DNA of 64,000 nt, taken from Cercis canadensis (Eukaryota > Streptophyta > Magnoliopsida > Fabales > Fabaceae). The stretch is from assembly GCA_003255065.1 (NCBI GenBank), contig QAOA01002417.1:1498122-1562121 (forward strand). Reading direction: 5' to 3'. How positions within the stretch are numbered: position 1 is the stretch's first letter; every line of letters begins with the position of its first letter. Positions 34,459 through 48,150 of this stretch are shown here, piece by piece. The notes beneath the pieces are model-generated. The model was not told where the DNA came from, searched no databases, and saw only the letters and a program-made list of their open reading frames with translations. The translations under genes and the position numbers were made by a program.

Positions 34459-36808
34459 GTTGGAGGGTGACTTTTTGGAAGGTGAGGTAATGATGAGATT
34501 GGGTGGTAATGTGAAGGAGAATGAGATATAATATGGCCTTGATGAAACTTGAAGCTAGCCAGTGTTTACTTTTAAATATAGGAGGACTATGAACAAGAAC
34601 AACATCGAAAGTGTTGAATCATTGATTGGTGTAGTAGGGCCAGAGGAGACAAGGGAAACAAGAAAGGGAGAAATTTGCAATTGATTCTTTTTCAAAGTAG
34701 GTGACTAAAGCGGCACAAGATTATGGTAATTAGTATCTAATTGGTGAGGTTCCGGAATTGGGTTGATAATCTTATGTTATAATATTGTTCATCAACCTTT
34801 ATTTGTCTAACAATGTTTGACTTTTGAATTGGCTTTTTATGCTAGAGTGGCTGCCTTGTCTCGTTAGGGCTGTGAAACATGTCATGGGTTTCCTCTCTAT
34901 TCCATCAAAATTTTGTCTTGCTTTTAGTAACAATAACCAACTTTGTGGACTACTCACATTTTGGCTTATTTTCTACAGTTCTGTGACAAAAGTTTCGCTA
35001 ATCATTCCAAAGGAGTAGCTGAATTTGACACTTTTCATTGAAAATTTGACGTTCTCTTTAAAAACCCACTTCGCAAATTACAAAATTTCAACTTAAATCA
35101 TGTAGATTTCGATAATTAGATAAAGACAGAGAAGTGGGTGATCTATTTACTATTCACAGATGCTCTTCAAGTTAAGCACTTTCATTAGTTTTATTTCTAT
35201 GGCTAAGTTGCTCTTCTTAAGATGCCCAATTGGTAATCTCAACCAACATTGTCCACAATTTTTCTTGCAATCATATGAATGTATGTGTTTTTGTTTGCAA
35301 TGATACTGCCTCAACTGTCCAAACAACCTTTGCATATTTGGTAAAAGAGTAGCAAAAGGTTCCACATCTGAAACCAAAATCTTGCTCCTTTAGCAGTCAA
35401 AAAAGATTTGAGCACGTTTACGGTTTGTCCATGATTCTCACATTCACATTTCCAATTCCAAAATGATATTTGACCCTAACTAGCTGTTGTTTACAAGTTA
35501 GAAGCAATAATAGCCTTCACAAAAAATGGGAAGAAGAGCATGTAAATGTTGAACTTGAAACAAATATTGACGTAGGAGCTAGTCCAAATAGAGGAACCAG
35601 CAAGAGCCCTTCTTGTTTCAGAACACGTTTGTTGGCCAACGTTCATTATAATCCTTTCTTTTGGAATTTGAAGGGTATTACTATTCGGCTTTCTTTCTAG
35701 TGCAGATCATTATCATTTCATTTTATAGGCCTCAATTGGCCTTGTCGCTTTGACCTCTTAATTTTCAGATCTGCATATTTCTCTGTCAAAGTCTTCCAAG
35801 TAAAGTCATCACAGCGCTTTCAATTCTAAATTTGTTAGAGAAGCATCAAAAGTCAAAATGCATTGAATGGTCAGCATTGAATTCTAAAACAAATACATAT
35901 ATGCATATGGAAAATTTTATTTCACATGACGTGATTTTTTTTTGACGAAAATTTGTGTATTCCCACATTAAACAAGCTTGAAGCTTTGATTGAATAGATA
36001 ACAAAACCTTCCATTTAAAAAAAAAAAAAAAAACCCAAAAGAGAAGAAAACGTTGTACACTGACTCCACGTTATAATTCGTGTGCTATTTTTTTTTTTTT
36101 TCATTACAAAGTCATCTTCACATTTTTAGTATGAGATTAATTTTTGCTCGAATTTTAATATGTCCTGACCACTAATATTTCTTGTGATTGTTTATCACTA
36201 TTATCTTTTAAGTTATTCATTTATAAACTAAAAAAATAGTTAATAAATTTATCAAAAAGAAAAAGGAATTTGGACACGGTGCAACATAGGTAAATAGTGC
36301 TCATTAAAAACATAAATGCTATGTTTGAATAGATGAAACAAAAAGAAAAGAAAAAAAATAGCATTTTATTGTTTGAAAAAAATTTAAGCTAAGAAGAATT
36401 AATAAAATAAAAAAGAACTCAATTTTATTTCGTTCTCCTCAGTCTATCCAATTTCATTCCTCTAAATTGAGAAACTATAGAATATAACATCTTTTTAATT
36501 AACAAGTTATAAAATTACTAACCTATTATTTTCAAAATTCAAAAAAATAAAAATATATTAAAATTTTGTTTTTATAACTTATCCTTTTCTAAATCTACTT
36601 TCACTTAAACTCCAAATAAGAAGAAGGTAATTCTCTACCCTTTTTTACTTAAACATGAAAGTAACTCTTACTGCACAAGAGTTTCTAGGGGACACCAACG
36701 TAATTTAGCATCTATTTGACTCTGATGTTAGGGTTCGAGTCCAACAGCTTTTGTGTAAGACTGAAACAGAGAGGTTACAGAGCAAGGTCCCATAGTTCTA
36801 GATATAGA
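34459..36808. other. Intergenic region, no confident gene
   Basis: The small gene and PP7 are divergent here. A minus-strand frame at 35150-35377 with several Cys and His (KKNCGQCWLRLPIG) and a plus-strand one at 35470-35700 look slightly protein-like but match no family I know; they may be worn transposon pieces or chance. Poly-A (about 36017-36034) and poly-T (about 36087-36101) tracts are present. Confidence 0.4.
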
Positions 36809-36834
36809 TATAAAAATAAAAAGAAAAAACATAT

Positions 36835-36921
36835 ATGTTTGTTTGTATGTGTCAGCATCAAATTCAGATTCTTGTGCTACAGCTACAACTACAACTACAA
36901 CTTGTTCTTGTTCTACGATGA
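36835..36921 (+). promoter_or_regulatory. Upstream ORF overlapping the PP7 start codon
   Basis: An ATG at 36835 opens a 28-codon frame with a Leu-Gln repeat (LQLQLQLQL) encoded by a CTACAA hexamer repeat. It ends at TGA 36919-36921, overlapping the PP7 ATG (36918-36920) as ATGA. If it is in the message it would influence PP7 initiation. Against this, a TATA-like TATAAAAATA at about 36809 would start transcription close to or after 36835, which might leave this ATG out. Confidence 0.4.
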
Positions 36922-39908
36922 CCGTTACTAGTGATTTTGATTATTCAGCAGCAGCAGCAGCTCCTCCGCCAGATTCAGTTACCACCGCGATCATCAACGG
37001 TTCTGCTTCCATCTCTGAGGAAACCCCACCTCAACCATCTTCATCGTCATCGTCATCTCCGAAATCGTTTCTAACTCCGCCTCCAGAACTCGAATTTCCA
37101 GTTCGATGGCCTCTCGATGGGAAATTCACCCTCGATTGGATCCACAATCTCATGGCTTGCTTCGACTGGTCTTCAAGGAACCTCCCTCCCTCAGAATTTC
37201 CCTCAGTTTTGCCTGTCAATGTTTTCGATTCTCTCATTCTCATTGCTTCCAAAATGCTTCACAAAGAACCCAATTGCGTAACTATAAACCCTTTGGGATC
37301 CAATTCTGATTCCACCGCCGACGGTGCTGCTTCTACGGTGGTTGTAGTTGGGGACATTCATGGCCAGTTGCATGATGTATTGTTCCTCCTCCGTGATGCC
37401 GGTTATCCAGCTGATAATCGCATATTTGTCTTCAATGGTGATTATGTAGATAGAGGAGCTTGGGGTCTAGAAACGTTCATGCTCTTATTGGCATGGAAGG
37501 TACATTTCAGAATTTCCAACTCTTTTACAATTCAGCAAACTACAGATCTATTGAGTCTTAGAGTTGTACTATAATGTTAATGTACTATACCAGTTAATGG
37601 CCTAATGTAATAGGAGAGTTTAATCATAGCTTGAAATCATAGAGTATAGTATATGTTACCAACTTATCTGATAGCTACTATAACAATTTTTTCAGGTATT
37701 TATGCCTAATAACATATATCTGCTCCGTGGAAATCATGAATCTAAATACTGTACATCCGTTTATGGCTTTGAGAAAGAAGTTCTAGTAAAGTATGGTGAC
37801 AAAGGTAAGCATGTGTACCGGAAATGTTTGATGTGCTTTGAAGGTCTTCCTTTGGCATCTGTTATAGCTGGATGTGTATACACTGCTCATGGAGGGCTTT
37901 TCCGCAGTGTAACTATAACTCCATCAAAGAGATTAAAAGGAAAGAAGAATCGTAAGATAACTCTAAATCCAGATAGCAAATCATTATCCCTTGGGTCGTT
38001 GGAAGAGCTATCTAAGGCTCGTCGTTCAGTTCTTGATCCTCCTTGGGAAGGTTCAAACTTGATTCCTGGTGATGTCTTGTGGTCTGATCCTTCAAAAACT
38101 CCTGGTCTTGCCCCAAACAAAGAAAGAGGTATTGGGTTGTTGTGGGGTCCTGATTGCACTGAAGAATTTTTGAAGAAGTACCAACTAAAGGTGATTAAAC
38201 TAATTTAAGTTTATGTGTTTACATTGTCTTGATAAACATGATTTAACCAATTATTTTAGTAACATGGGAATTTTTATCTATATTTATGAGAGAAGAAGCG
38301 TTAACTGTAACATGGGAGCGCATGTGCACTTTCTTGCCTATGTTGATTATTTATACAAGTTTCCATGCTAAAACATTTCTATGACTTCAATGGTCAAGCT
38401 GTTATACAATCTTTTAAATGCCATATGGTAATGGTTTTGACTTGCACTTTACTCTCTTGCTAGCTTTAGAATTTGTTACTTGATTCAACTCTGTTCTCTA
38501 AGTAGAAGATTTTATTATCATTATTTAAAGCATGTATATTCTGAATGATAAGTGGCTAGGTTAAAAAAAAAAAATTTAATGCAAGTGAGTGGATCCTAAT
38601 ACATTATGTTTCTAAATGTGGACTCAATTGTGAATTTTTTGCAATAGTCTAAAAAAACTTGTGAAAGGAGAAAAACAAAGAAAGAATGAAAAATTTGATA
38701 GTAGTTTGGAAGTGTAGTGTTAGGATATCTTGGGTGGACAATTTGATAGTAGTTTGTAAGTGTAGTATTAGGATATCTTGGGTGACAATTTGATAGTAGT
38801 TAGTTGAGCACCCAAGTTTGGAACCTTGACTTATGACTTTTTATTCATGTCATTGCTAATAAAGCTTTTGAGAGAGCTAGTTAAATGTATAACATCATAA
38901 CATAGCTTTACTTTTCTTTTCTTTTTCCAGTTGATCATTAGGTCACATGAAGGTCCTGACGCAAGGGAAAAGAGGGATGGTTTTGATGGAATAGCCGAAG
39001 GTTACACTATTGATCATATTGTGGAGTCTGGAAAGTTGATCACCCTATTTAGTGCTCCTGACTACCCACAATTTCAGGTACTTTAATAATTCTCTACATT
39101 TGATTTATATTGCTAATACCTGACAATTTACTTGACCTAAAACAATTTGTGTTGACGTGGCTTTTGTTTGACCATGATTACATGAATATCATTTGCTTTG
39201 GTACAAATTTTACTGCAGGCAACAGAGGAGAGGTATAACAATAAAGGGGCTTATGTTGTCCTTGAACCCCCCAATTTTGACAATCCAGTATTTCATAGTT
39301 TCGAGGCAGTTACACCAAGGCCAAAGGTAAAATATATATAATATCATTAATTAGTCTGGTATTCGAATGAATTTCCCAGCCTCACTCACAACTAGGGATG
39401 CTAGTGACAAAGAAAGACAAGAGTGTATTAATTCAAGGAATGCTTTAGAGCACTAGCTTCTTAGTTGGTTTTGCGATATACTAAGTTACTAACTCTCCTA
39501 TCTAATAAATGGTGGAGATTGTTCCAAATGAAAGATGGGGATTGAACTTTGGAAGCTTCCTACCTCCTCCATAATATCTAAGATTGATACGTATGAAATA
39601 TCTATAGAAAAGGGAACAATAATATGAATGGCATATAAACTTTTTGAAAATTTCTTAACTTTGTGGGGACATTTGCCCCCTTATTGCACAATGTGCATCC
39701 GCCCCTGGTTTGAGCAGTGTTTCATCCATTGTGTACTCAAAATAAACTATATTATTTCTTTTTGGAAAAAAAAACTAGTTAAATTATGTGAATAAATTTG
39801 TAATTTGTATTTCTTTGGTTTGCGGTGTAGGTGAATGCTTATTATGATTATGAAGAGGTGATAGACTCGGACGAAGAATTGGACTTGGCATCCATGGTAA
39901 CAGCATGA
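36918..39908 (+). CDS. PP7: Serine/threonine protein phosphatase 7
   Basis: Predicted 469-residue PPP-family phosphatase. Exons 36918-37499, 37696-38190, 38931-39077, 39219-39326, 39831-39908; introns are GT-AG and all lie in phase 0. The frame is open upstream of 36918 but only from a TTG. Metal-binding motifs GDIHGQ (145-150), GDYVDRG (174-180), RGNHES (205-210) and the later HGG and SAPDYPQF are present. The plant PP7 insert after AHGGLF (basic, KGKKNRK) and SVLDPPWEGSNLIPGDVLWSD confirm the subfamily; EF hands of animal PP7/PPEF are absent. Arabidopsis PP7 is nuclear and acts in cryptochrome blue-light signalling and heat tolerance. The N-terminal 60 residues (Ala, Pro and Ser runs) are low-complexity and longer than in Arabidopsis (413 residues in all), so a downstream start is possible but not needed. 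Confidence 0.93.
38692..38800. repeat. 48-bp tandem repeat in PP7 intron 2
   Basis: AATTTGATAGTAGTTTG begins at 38692 and again at 38740; a partial third unit starts at 38787. Both full units carry AAGTGTAGT, TTAGGATATCTTGGGTG. Period 47-48 bp. Confidence 0.8.
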
Positions 39909-41147
39909 GGAATTTGTTTTGAGAAAATATGATGTCTAGATACTTTTTGAATTTGTATAAATTATTGAAGTTATTGAAATACCACTTTCATTATTTATGT
40001 ATTCGAGAATATATATATCTCAGTTTAGTATAATTGTAGTTTGTAATCCCAGGAATGCAGGTCAATGTTGTGAACTCGTAAGATGCAGCTACTGAATGTG
40101 TGGCTGTTAGCATAGTCAGAAGAGTTGACTTCCCCACACTGAAATAAAGGGGAAAAGATTGGTAGAGTGGCAACATTTTAACTCAGATAAAATTAAGTAT
40201 GCACATTTTACTCAGAAAGCAGATAAATGCAAAAGCACATGTACATATTAGACATATACAGTTGTACACATAATAAAACAATGAGAGGAAATAATGTACA
40301 AAAAGCTAAAGGGGGAAAAGAGTAATGCAGAAGGCAGACGTTGGGATATTCTATCAATGCAACACTCTTGGGCGTAGAAATTCAAGGAAAATGTGCGCAC
40401 AAGCTATTCAATCACTCGCATTCACTATGTGATGGGGGTTGCTTTACCCCAAACATTCTCTCTTCATTAGGGTCTAAATAATATTCCCAGAAAATAAAAA
40501 TAAAATTACGGGGAATAATTGTAATGTGCATAATTTAGAATTCAAAGCAATACATTCTTCATACATCATATATTAAATAATGCAAATTACATATTAATAA
40601 TTGTCACATTATCTCATCCTGCAATCTTAATTTAGTTAGAGCTGGTCAAATAATCCCACTTCAACCCGTTTGCAATAGACATTTATTTTATAGATTTATA
40701 ACTTTAAAATTACAATGCTGAGAAGATGATACGATGTGATATCTACAGAGTTTCAACCCTAAAACTAGAAAATCGTTTGAACAGCAAAATCAAGAGGAAC
40801 TTGCCACGTATTTAGTGAAGAGCAAACGCGGCAGATTTCATGCTATAAAAAAAGCAATACAAATAGAAGATCAACAGCTTTTGGCAGCAATATCAATACA
40901 CAAATTGCAATATTATAACGTGATCTCAGTAATTAGGGAATCCTAGCTAGCTGATATCAACATGGTCAATTAATACAAGAGAAAATCACATACGAAAATT
41001 CTGAGTATCACTAACATATTAATATACCCCGACTGAGCTTGGAATTTGACCTAAGTTTGACTGAGCAGAATTCATTCTCTAAATAGCTTCAAGGTTAACA
41101 ATCCTATATACCATGGTAAAGGGTAGTCATGCAGCGCTTAACCACCA
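39909..41147. other. 3' flanks between convergent PP7 and ARID genes
   Basis: About 1.2 kb of AT-rich DNA holding the 3' UTRs of both genes. No additional gene or clear repeat is seen. Confidence 0.5.
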
Positions 41148-44100
41148 CTATTCTGACTGCTCAAATGGCACACGAACAAACAACTGTCCATGCAGGGTCA
41201 CCACAGCCGATGTCTGATGGGGATCAATTCTTGAAGATAAGCTGACAACCTGGAAATAATTAAGTTCTTTGAGTTAGCGACACGGCGTAGTTTTTAAGAA
41301 CAATAATGCATAAGGAAAAAGATGGCAACTTTGCGGCATGACAGGTTTTCAGGTTATACGTATACATGAAATGTCAATTCGCTTTCCTCAGTACGATTAC
41401 GTACTGATAGGAGATGGTATAGCAGCACATTTTCAGCGAAGTTAAAAGTAATAGGGGAAGAATGCAAGATTGTTTCTGTTCAATTCCAGTTGGTACAACC
41501 ATTTCGAGACAACAATTGCAGCCAACTCACACCAAGGAGATGAAGAGTTACTAAGTTGTATAACATGTAAGTGAAACAAGTTATCAAATAGAAGGTTATA
41601 TGGGTGGAAATATGATAAAGCCACTTACATTCTTTTCATCATAAAAGAAATAGAAAACCTACCTTTTTGAAAGGTGTCACACCCCATGGATTATCAGGAT
41701 GCTCAGGTTCACCACTTATGACCAAGCGCCCAGCTGGATCAGATTGAACACGCACCTGGTTTTGAAAAGCATACACATTTTATGAGAAATTCTATATTTT
41801 TGAGTTTTCAAATTCATCAAACATTACCAATAACCAGTATCCTCAATAAGACTGCAATGAAAAAGATAAGCAATGGAGCATATATACTACCTCTTCCCGC
41901 AGAAGGCCAGGAACTAAAGCATAGACCTCAAAACAATCTTTCTGTAAGAGAAAAACAAAGAATATCATTGTCATGAATACATCATGGACGCAGCTTCTCT
42001 TCCATTTGAACATGTGAAAAAGAGACTTACAGTTTTTTGGACATTGACTTTTACCCAATCAGCTGGAGGTCCAATATCAACAACTGCTGTATCCAATCTA
42101 GCCAAACATATCAACACAAGCAGGCAAATCATCAAATGAATCAGCATCCACAAATGCACACAAACAATAAGCAAGAACAAAGCATGAAGTGACAGGCATC
42201 TTAACTGTGGTTTAGTTGGTTTACTGCGTGCTGCTTTCACTGCATTATCCATGTAAGATGGTTTCTTACGTTTAAGTATATCTGAGCCAATAAGGAGAAA
42301 CACAATTTAATATTGAGAATCACATAACACTCTAAAAAATGACAGCTGGGATAAAGAACCATACTGATGTTTTTAAGCTGCTTTTCACGCTTTTGCATAG
42401 AAAGAGAATTCCTATCCTAAGAAATATAAAAGGATTAAATGGTTATTTGGCCATACAACCATATAGAAAGCAATAATTCAAGAGAACCTCACTAACAACA
42501 ACAAATATTTACCAGACCTTTATAATAGGGTCACTAACTTCACCATTACCAAGAAGACGTTGTGAGTGCCAACCCTGCATGGCCCTTGCAGCAGCATCTC
42601 TCCTTGGTGCTCTACCTGATGCTGAAGCCTGATTACACTCACCAGGCAAAAAGGATGTCAAGATACAAACATGGATAATGAAGACAACAATGATCAATCA
42701 AAGAGAGAGGAAAAGTTTCTACTAGCAAAGCCTGCTGCAACTAAAGATGGATATTTCAAGGATTATAAGAGAAGGTATAAATATTTCACATTTTTAGTTA
42801 TTGTTCTAGCAACTTCAATGTGCAAGCTGACTTTAAATTTGATGATACTAGACTCTGACACCCGCTCCGTGAGAGTATAGAGTCTTTTCTTTCTTTCTTT
42901 CTTTTTTTATAATTATTTTAACTGCAATTTATCTTTATCTTTCTACTTCTACTGTTCTACATGGGAGTTGGGAACAATTTAAAAAATAATTCTGAGAAGT
43001 TATTCCTAAAAAGTTGGAGAACTTGAGTTCAGTAGTTTTAAAATATAAAATTGTATATTTTTAAAATAAAAGAAAATAATATAAATTTGACACCAAAAAT
43101 AGTGTTTGCTTTATAGTAGTATATAGATTAGATCTGCCCAAAACCCATTCCTACGAGTACTTTTCTAGGCTCAGAAGTAAATATTATACACCCATATAGA
43201 TAAAGCATTTCCATATTGAGGTTTTTCTTGGGAGAAATAATTTTATTGTGGCCTTAACGAATTGCAAGGCCATGGGAGACTTCCCAAATAACTCAATTTT
43301 CCGAAAGCAGCAATCTACAAAACAATGATGCTACCCAATGGAATCTATTTACATCAAAGATCAAGATGACCAGGAGTTTTGACAAAAGAAGTCAAGAGGA
43401 ATTCAAACTAGTTTCCTTGACAAATCATTATTAATTTTTTGACAGAAAATCTCATTATGAGTTTCATCCAGTCAAAACCTGCAGTGATTAAATAATGAAA
43501 TTGTCGACTTTCATATAGTTGCTTTCAATAATTTGTCGCTTTACTTCAGAGGTTTTGATCAAAATTGTAAAGTCAGAAGTTTATTCAAGCCAACAAAACT
43601 AATATCTCCCAGCACAGCTGGTCCTTATATTATTGCTCATCTATACGGTTTTCATGTGCTAAATAGAACAATGAAATCAAAAGTGGAAGTTGACATTGTA
43701 CCTGATTTTCAAGATTCATGGGCTCCGAATGAGAAGCAATAGGCACAGCAAGCTCGCCACCCTTTGTTTTATGCCTTTCATAATCAAGAAGTGCCTGGAG
43801 TAACATTAAAAATTGTATAATTAAGTTAAGTTACAAATATTAGTAAATCCGCAAAAGACTATAAGGCTCCAAGAACATGCAAATATGAGATTTAATTATT
43901 AGATCTTTTGCAAATTGGCAAAATGCTAATCAAAAGCCCTGTATGTAAATTAAAATCTAGATCAGTCATGGTCAAACAACATGTTTGCAGCCAATCATGA
44001 GAAGAGAACCAAATAGAATATATACCTCATGCACTGGTTGAGATGTTGATTTATCTTACAGACATTCTGGGGACTAATGAGTCTGGTGTATTATGAAATG

Positions 44101-46460
44101 TGCTATTCTACTGATTTCTAATTTCTTTATTTATTTTTTTTAAAAATAAAGAAGCATCATGAGTTGTGACAATCATGTTAAGTCAACTTTAAAAACCCTC
44201 CAATAAAATTCTACCTACAACACCATAGCCATCACTAAAAACCATAAGTGATAGAAAGGATTTTGGGCAGAACAAACAGCTGAAGATGTCTCCCTAAGGA
44301 AATCAATGGCGAAATAAAACTAACACAAGTTCAGTTAGGATCAAGTCATTTTATACAGAAAATTCTCATAAGAGTGTCTTTGGTCCCTAAATAAGCTAGA
44401 GACAGTAACATAACCATAGAGGCGCAAAGCAACAATAGGAGCTAAAAGAGAAAACCTCTAACAATGTCATTGCTAAAAAGGCACATCAAGCAAGCAGATA
44501 GATTTTGGAAACTAAACTAGTAACAGTGTAAAAAGGCCATAAACCTATATTGAAATTCATTGATCTAGAATCACCTTCTCATAAAATCCTCGAAATGTCC
44601 ATGAAACTGTAGTGCACGTCCTGCAAAGGTAAAAGAACAGAGTATAGTCTTGGCATGAAGTAAGAATTAACATATGCCATTCAAATATTCACCAGTCTAC
44701 AGTATAAATGAAGCTCGGGTAAACAAGATCAAGACCAGAAAGCACATGTTGTTCCTTACTTTGGGGGTTTGAAAGACTCTCCCACTTGCCGCCATAACTT
44801 ACATGAAGTTACCTATTCAAAAAATACAAGCCCATTAGGTGTATGCGACTATGCACTAAAACAATCTAAACAACTGACCTCAAATAATCAAATTCATGGC
44901 TCAGAGTTAATCAAAGATCAGTTGGCATCAAGACACAACCCCTTAAAACTTTATACTCATTCTAAAGTAAAATTACATCAAACCTATTCAAGAATTCAAA
45001 ACAAATTTAGTGATGCAGAATTATAGATGCAATTTTGTAAGTGAAATAGAAGCTGAAGTTACAACCTTTTTTATGCATCATTACCCACTGTCAGTTTCTA
45101 TCAAAGCAACTAGAATACTTCCAACCAAACAAAGGTCGGTTTCAGCATCGTTAGATGTTCAAATCTCTTAGAGTACAAACTGCAAATGTTTGACCTAAAC
45201 ACAAACTCAAGGGGGTATAAATATGGCAGAACAACACTTTGTTCCAGCAGAAAGTAAAGAACCATGATAAAATAGAAAACTATATGTTATTAGCAAAAAT
45301 GTCATGAAGCAAATGGAGATACAAGGCATATGCTAAATTTGGTCCTATTATAATGCATCCAGTATGTACAGTTATTAAAGTGACAAAATCATATTCAGAG
45401 TGTCAAAGATTCTAACCAATCATTTGAAAAATTATCTGAACTGTGGGCCTCAAATAAATATTCAGGACCAACAACTCCAATAAATAAAAAAAGATTACAT
45501 AAATTTGCAATAATGCTTCTGAAAAATAGCAATAAACTACCTTATCATAGCCGCCCAATCTGGTTACAGCTCTCCACAACCTTTTATTCCACCAATTAAG
45601 CATTAGGGTAAAGTTATAATTATCTCAGAGTATTTATGATTGCCAACAGAAAAATAATAATAATAATAATAATGAAAGGACAAAACTCACTTAAGGCAAT
45701 TAAGGCCCTCTCCATAGAACTTTGGGGGTTTGAATTCCATGCTCCTCTCCCTGAAGAAATTTTCAAGCTCCTTCATGAAAGCTGATTGCTCCTCTTCCGC
45801 TCCTGACTCATTGCCATCATATGAATGGTCAGCATCCAAAAAACAAGAGTGCTTTGAGTTTGAATTCCCATTGTCTGCAGGTGCAGCAACTTGCTTTTCA
45901 TTAATCTTATTCTCAACTTCTACTCCATTCCCAGCTTCAGCTTTTGTTTGAGCAGGGACAACTTGAATTAGAGTGGGTTCATTATGGATTGAGGGTATGG
46001 AGTCACCATTATTGCAAGTTTTACTGTCAGGCGTTTCACAAGCTTCAGGCTTGATCATCATGGCAGTTACAGTAGCATCAATATTATTTTCACAAACAAT
46101 GGAATCATTCTCAACACCTGAACTTCTCTGAGGTAATTCATTAACTTCGGTCTTCACCACTGAAGTGGGTTCACAATCAGCTTTAACCGAAATTCGAGCA
46201 TTATCTTCTACTGGGACTGAGTGAAGAGAACTTTGAACTTCTTGATGTGGAACCCCCTCCAAAATGGCCTCTGGTTCCACTTTTTTATCTTCAGGAGGTG
46301 CCTCTACCTTCCCATTTTCAACATTTTTTGAATTTTCCACTACCGGGGCAGGAGCAGAAGAACCTTCAGGTTGAACCTGTGCGTCAACCAACTTCTGGTT
46401 TTCATCTACAGCCACTGGCACGTCCAGCCCAGCTTTCTCATTTTCTTTGGTATCATTCAT
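41148..46460 (-). CDS. ARID/BRIGHT DNA-binding protein with C-terminal alpha-crystallin domain
   Basis: Predicted 517 residues, most like Arabidopsis ARID3/ARID5 (At2g17410, At1g76510). Coding exons: 46460-45691, 45580-45541, 44812-44760, 44620-44575, 43794-43702, 42628-42518, 42416-42365, 42281-42206, 42097-42031, 41941-41891, 41755-41663, 41249-41148; all GT-AG, phases continuous. The start is ATG 46460 (MNDTKENEKAGLDVP). Residues 1-220 are acidic and low-complexity. The ARID domain (about 226-313) reads FMKELENFFRERSMEFKPPK, GLNCLKLWRAVTRLGGYDKV, LWRQVGESFKPPKTCTTVSW, YEKALLDYERHK; it binds AT-rich DNA. From about 415 to the end is an HSP20-like alpha-crystallin domain (VYALVPGLLREEV, RLVISGEPE, RIDPHQTSAVVTLHGQLFVR). 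A nuclear chromatin or transcription role follows from the family; targets are unknown. A 5' UTR intron is likely. Confidence 0.9.
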
Positions 46461-47130
46461 TTCCAATTTTAAGGACGCATGAGAAACACAAGCTCCTACA
46501 CCACCATATACAGCAATATAAGAGGAAGAAAACCCCTTTTACCTCCCTTCCCCTCCCAAAAACCCAAACAGGAAAAAGAGAGAGAGAGAGATAGACTTTT
46601 TCCCAGGAACTAAACTAAACCCTAGTATGTTATCCATTCCTGTAGGAAGCCATGGTTATTTCATAAAAAACAGCTCTAGAGCACGCTGTGCTTCAAAATT
46701 CATAAATCTCAGAACTTTAAAAAAAAAAAAAATTTCTAGGTGTTCTCTTCCATCTTTCAAAGTAAAAATAAGAAAATTGAATTCAGAGGTGAAAAATTCA
46801 AGGGGAAAAAGGTGTATCATTCATTACCTGAATTGAAATTGAAGGAAATACTTGAGATGTGAGGACAACGAAAATGCGAACTCGCAGAGGTTGAATTTGA
46901 TAAACCCTAATCCTTTGTTTCTCTCTCGGTTATGTCTCTTTTACAGGAAATTTTACTGTAACGCAATTTTTTGCTTGAAGCGGCAGGACTTTACACAGGA
47001 TCTACGGCACGGTTGCACTCGCTGAGCACATCAAAGTATCAAACGCTTCAGTAGTAATACGACGCCGTTTTTTTAGCTTAGAGAGTTGTTTCTGTTTTTG
47101 TTTTTCGGCCGTCTTCAGGATAATTGGGCC
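46461..47130 (-). promoter_or_regulatory. 5' UTR and promoter of the ARID gene
   Basis: On the minus strand a donor CAG/GTAATG at about 46828-46827 and an acceptor TGTAG/GAGC near 46497 suggest a 5' UTR intron of about 330 bp. A three-codon upstream frame (ATG CGT CCT TAA) lies just before the main ATG. The 5' UTR exon holds a telo box, AAACCCTAA (46902-46910), and a site II motif, TTGGGCCC, sits at about 47124, the same pairing as in front of the WDR55-like gene. Confidence 0.5.
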
Positions 47131-47351
47131 CAGGCACAAAAAGATTAAAAGAAAAAATTTGAGGCCAACAATCTTTTCGAGAGTCCAGGATTCTGTGGAT
47201 TTTGAACCAAATAAAGCCGTATGGCAATTCCAATTGAAGCCCTTTATATGGAAGCCACTTAAGCTCTGGTTATGCAATTGCAATATCCTGTGATTTTATA
47301 ATTTGACACCACTAATATCCTTCGATGCTAAAATAATACCAACATAATTTA

Positions 47352-47876
47352 TAATAAAAAAATACTGCAGCTCTCTATAATTTATACAAATTTTAAATTG
47401 AGTTTCTATAATTTTTTTTTGGGTCTTTATAGTTCAAAATTTTTTTAATTAGGTATTTACTATTATTCCGAGTTATAACTCCGTCAGTTTAGTGTTGACA
47501 TGACAAACAACTTCTCTATGTGATATTAGATGAAACTTATGTGGTGTCAAAAATAGCACATAAATTGTCACCTATCAAACGCACATGCAAGACATGTGGC
47601 TCAATTTTTCTCAAATTGATAGAAATTAAGGTGAGAAGCGACAGATAGAACCCAATTTTTGTGCCACTTTAGTACCACATCTACTTCTTTTTATTGCCAC
47701 ATAGACAAACCGTTTGTTATGTAAGCACTAAACTGACAGAGTTATAACTAGAGTTAACAGCAAAAACTTAATTAAAAAAAATTTAAATTATAAGACCCCA
47801 AAAAAGAGAAAAAAAAATATAAGAACCTAATTTAAAATTTGTTAAAACTATATGAACTTATAGTACATTTAAACCT
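47352..47876. mobile_element. Long-armed foldback (MITE-like) element, copy 2
   Basis: Same family as 21145-21596. The left arm contains TACAAATTTTAAATTGAG, CTTTATAGTTCAAAATTTTT and GTTATAACTCCGTCAGTTTA; the right arm is its reverse complement, ending TAGTACATTTAAACCT. The middle carries GTGATATTAGATG and TGTGGTGTCAAAAATAGC. The left terminus is more worn than the right. No coding capacity. Confidence 0.65.
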
Positions 47877-48150
47877 AAAAAAAGTCATTAAATATTAAGG
47901 GTATGTTTAGCAAGATATAAAGGGTAAATATTAAGAAATTATCATTTACTCTTTGTTTAAGGAGTAATAATGTATTTAAATATTACTTTTTAATTATGTT
48001 TAGTATATATATTAAGTAATTTAAGGAGATGAATAGAGAAATAATGAAGGAAAATTTGAGGAGACGAAAGATTGGTGAAACAAGTCCGAAATATTTCTCA
48101 CTCAATTACTTTTCGAAATAGTTTCTCTCAATATATTTTAAAATGAGGTT

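Noticed and set aside
35150-35377. Minus-strand Cys/His frame as a gene
   Set aside because: No recognisable domain or conserved motif; it may be a worn repeat or chance, so it was left inside the intergenic entry.
39600-39730. Possible transposon end in PP7 intron 4 (GGGGACATTTGCCCCC and GCATCCGCCCCTGG)
   Set aside because: Resembles common plant repeat tails, but no second end or target duplication was found, so it was not listed.
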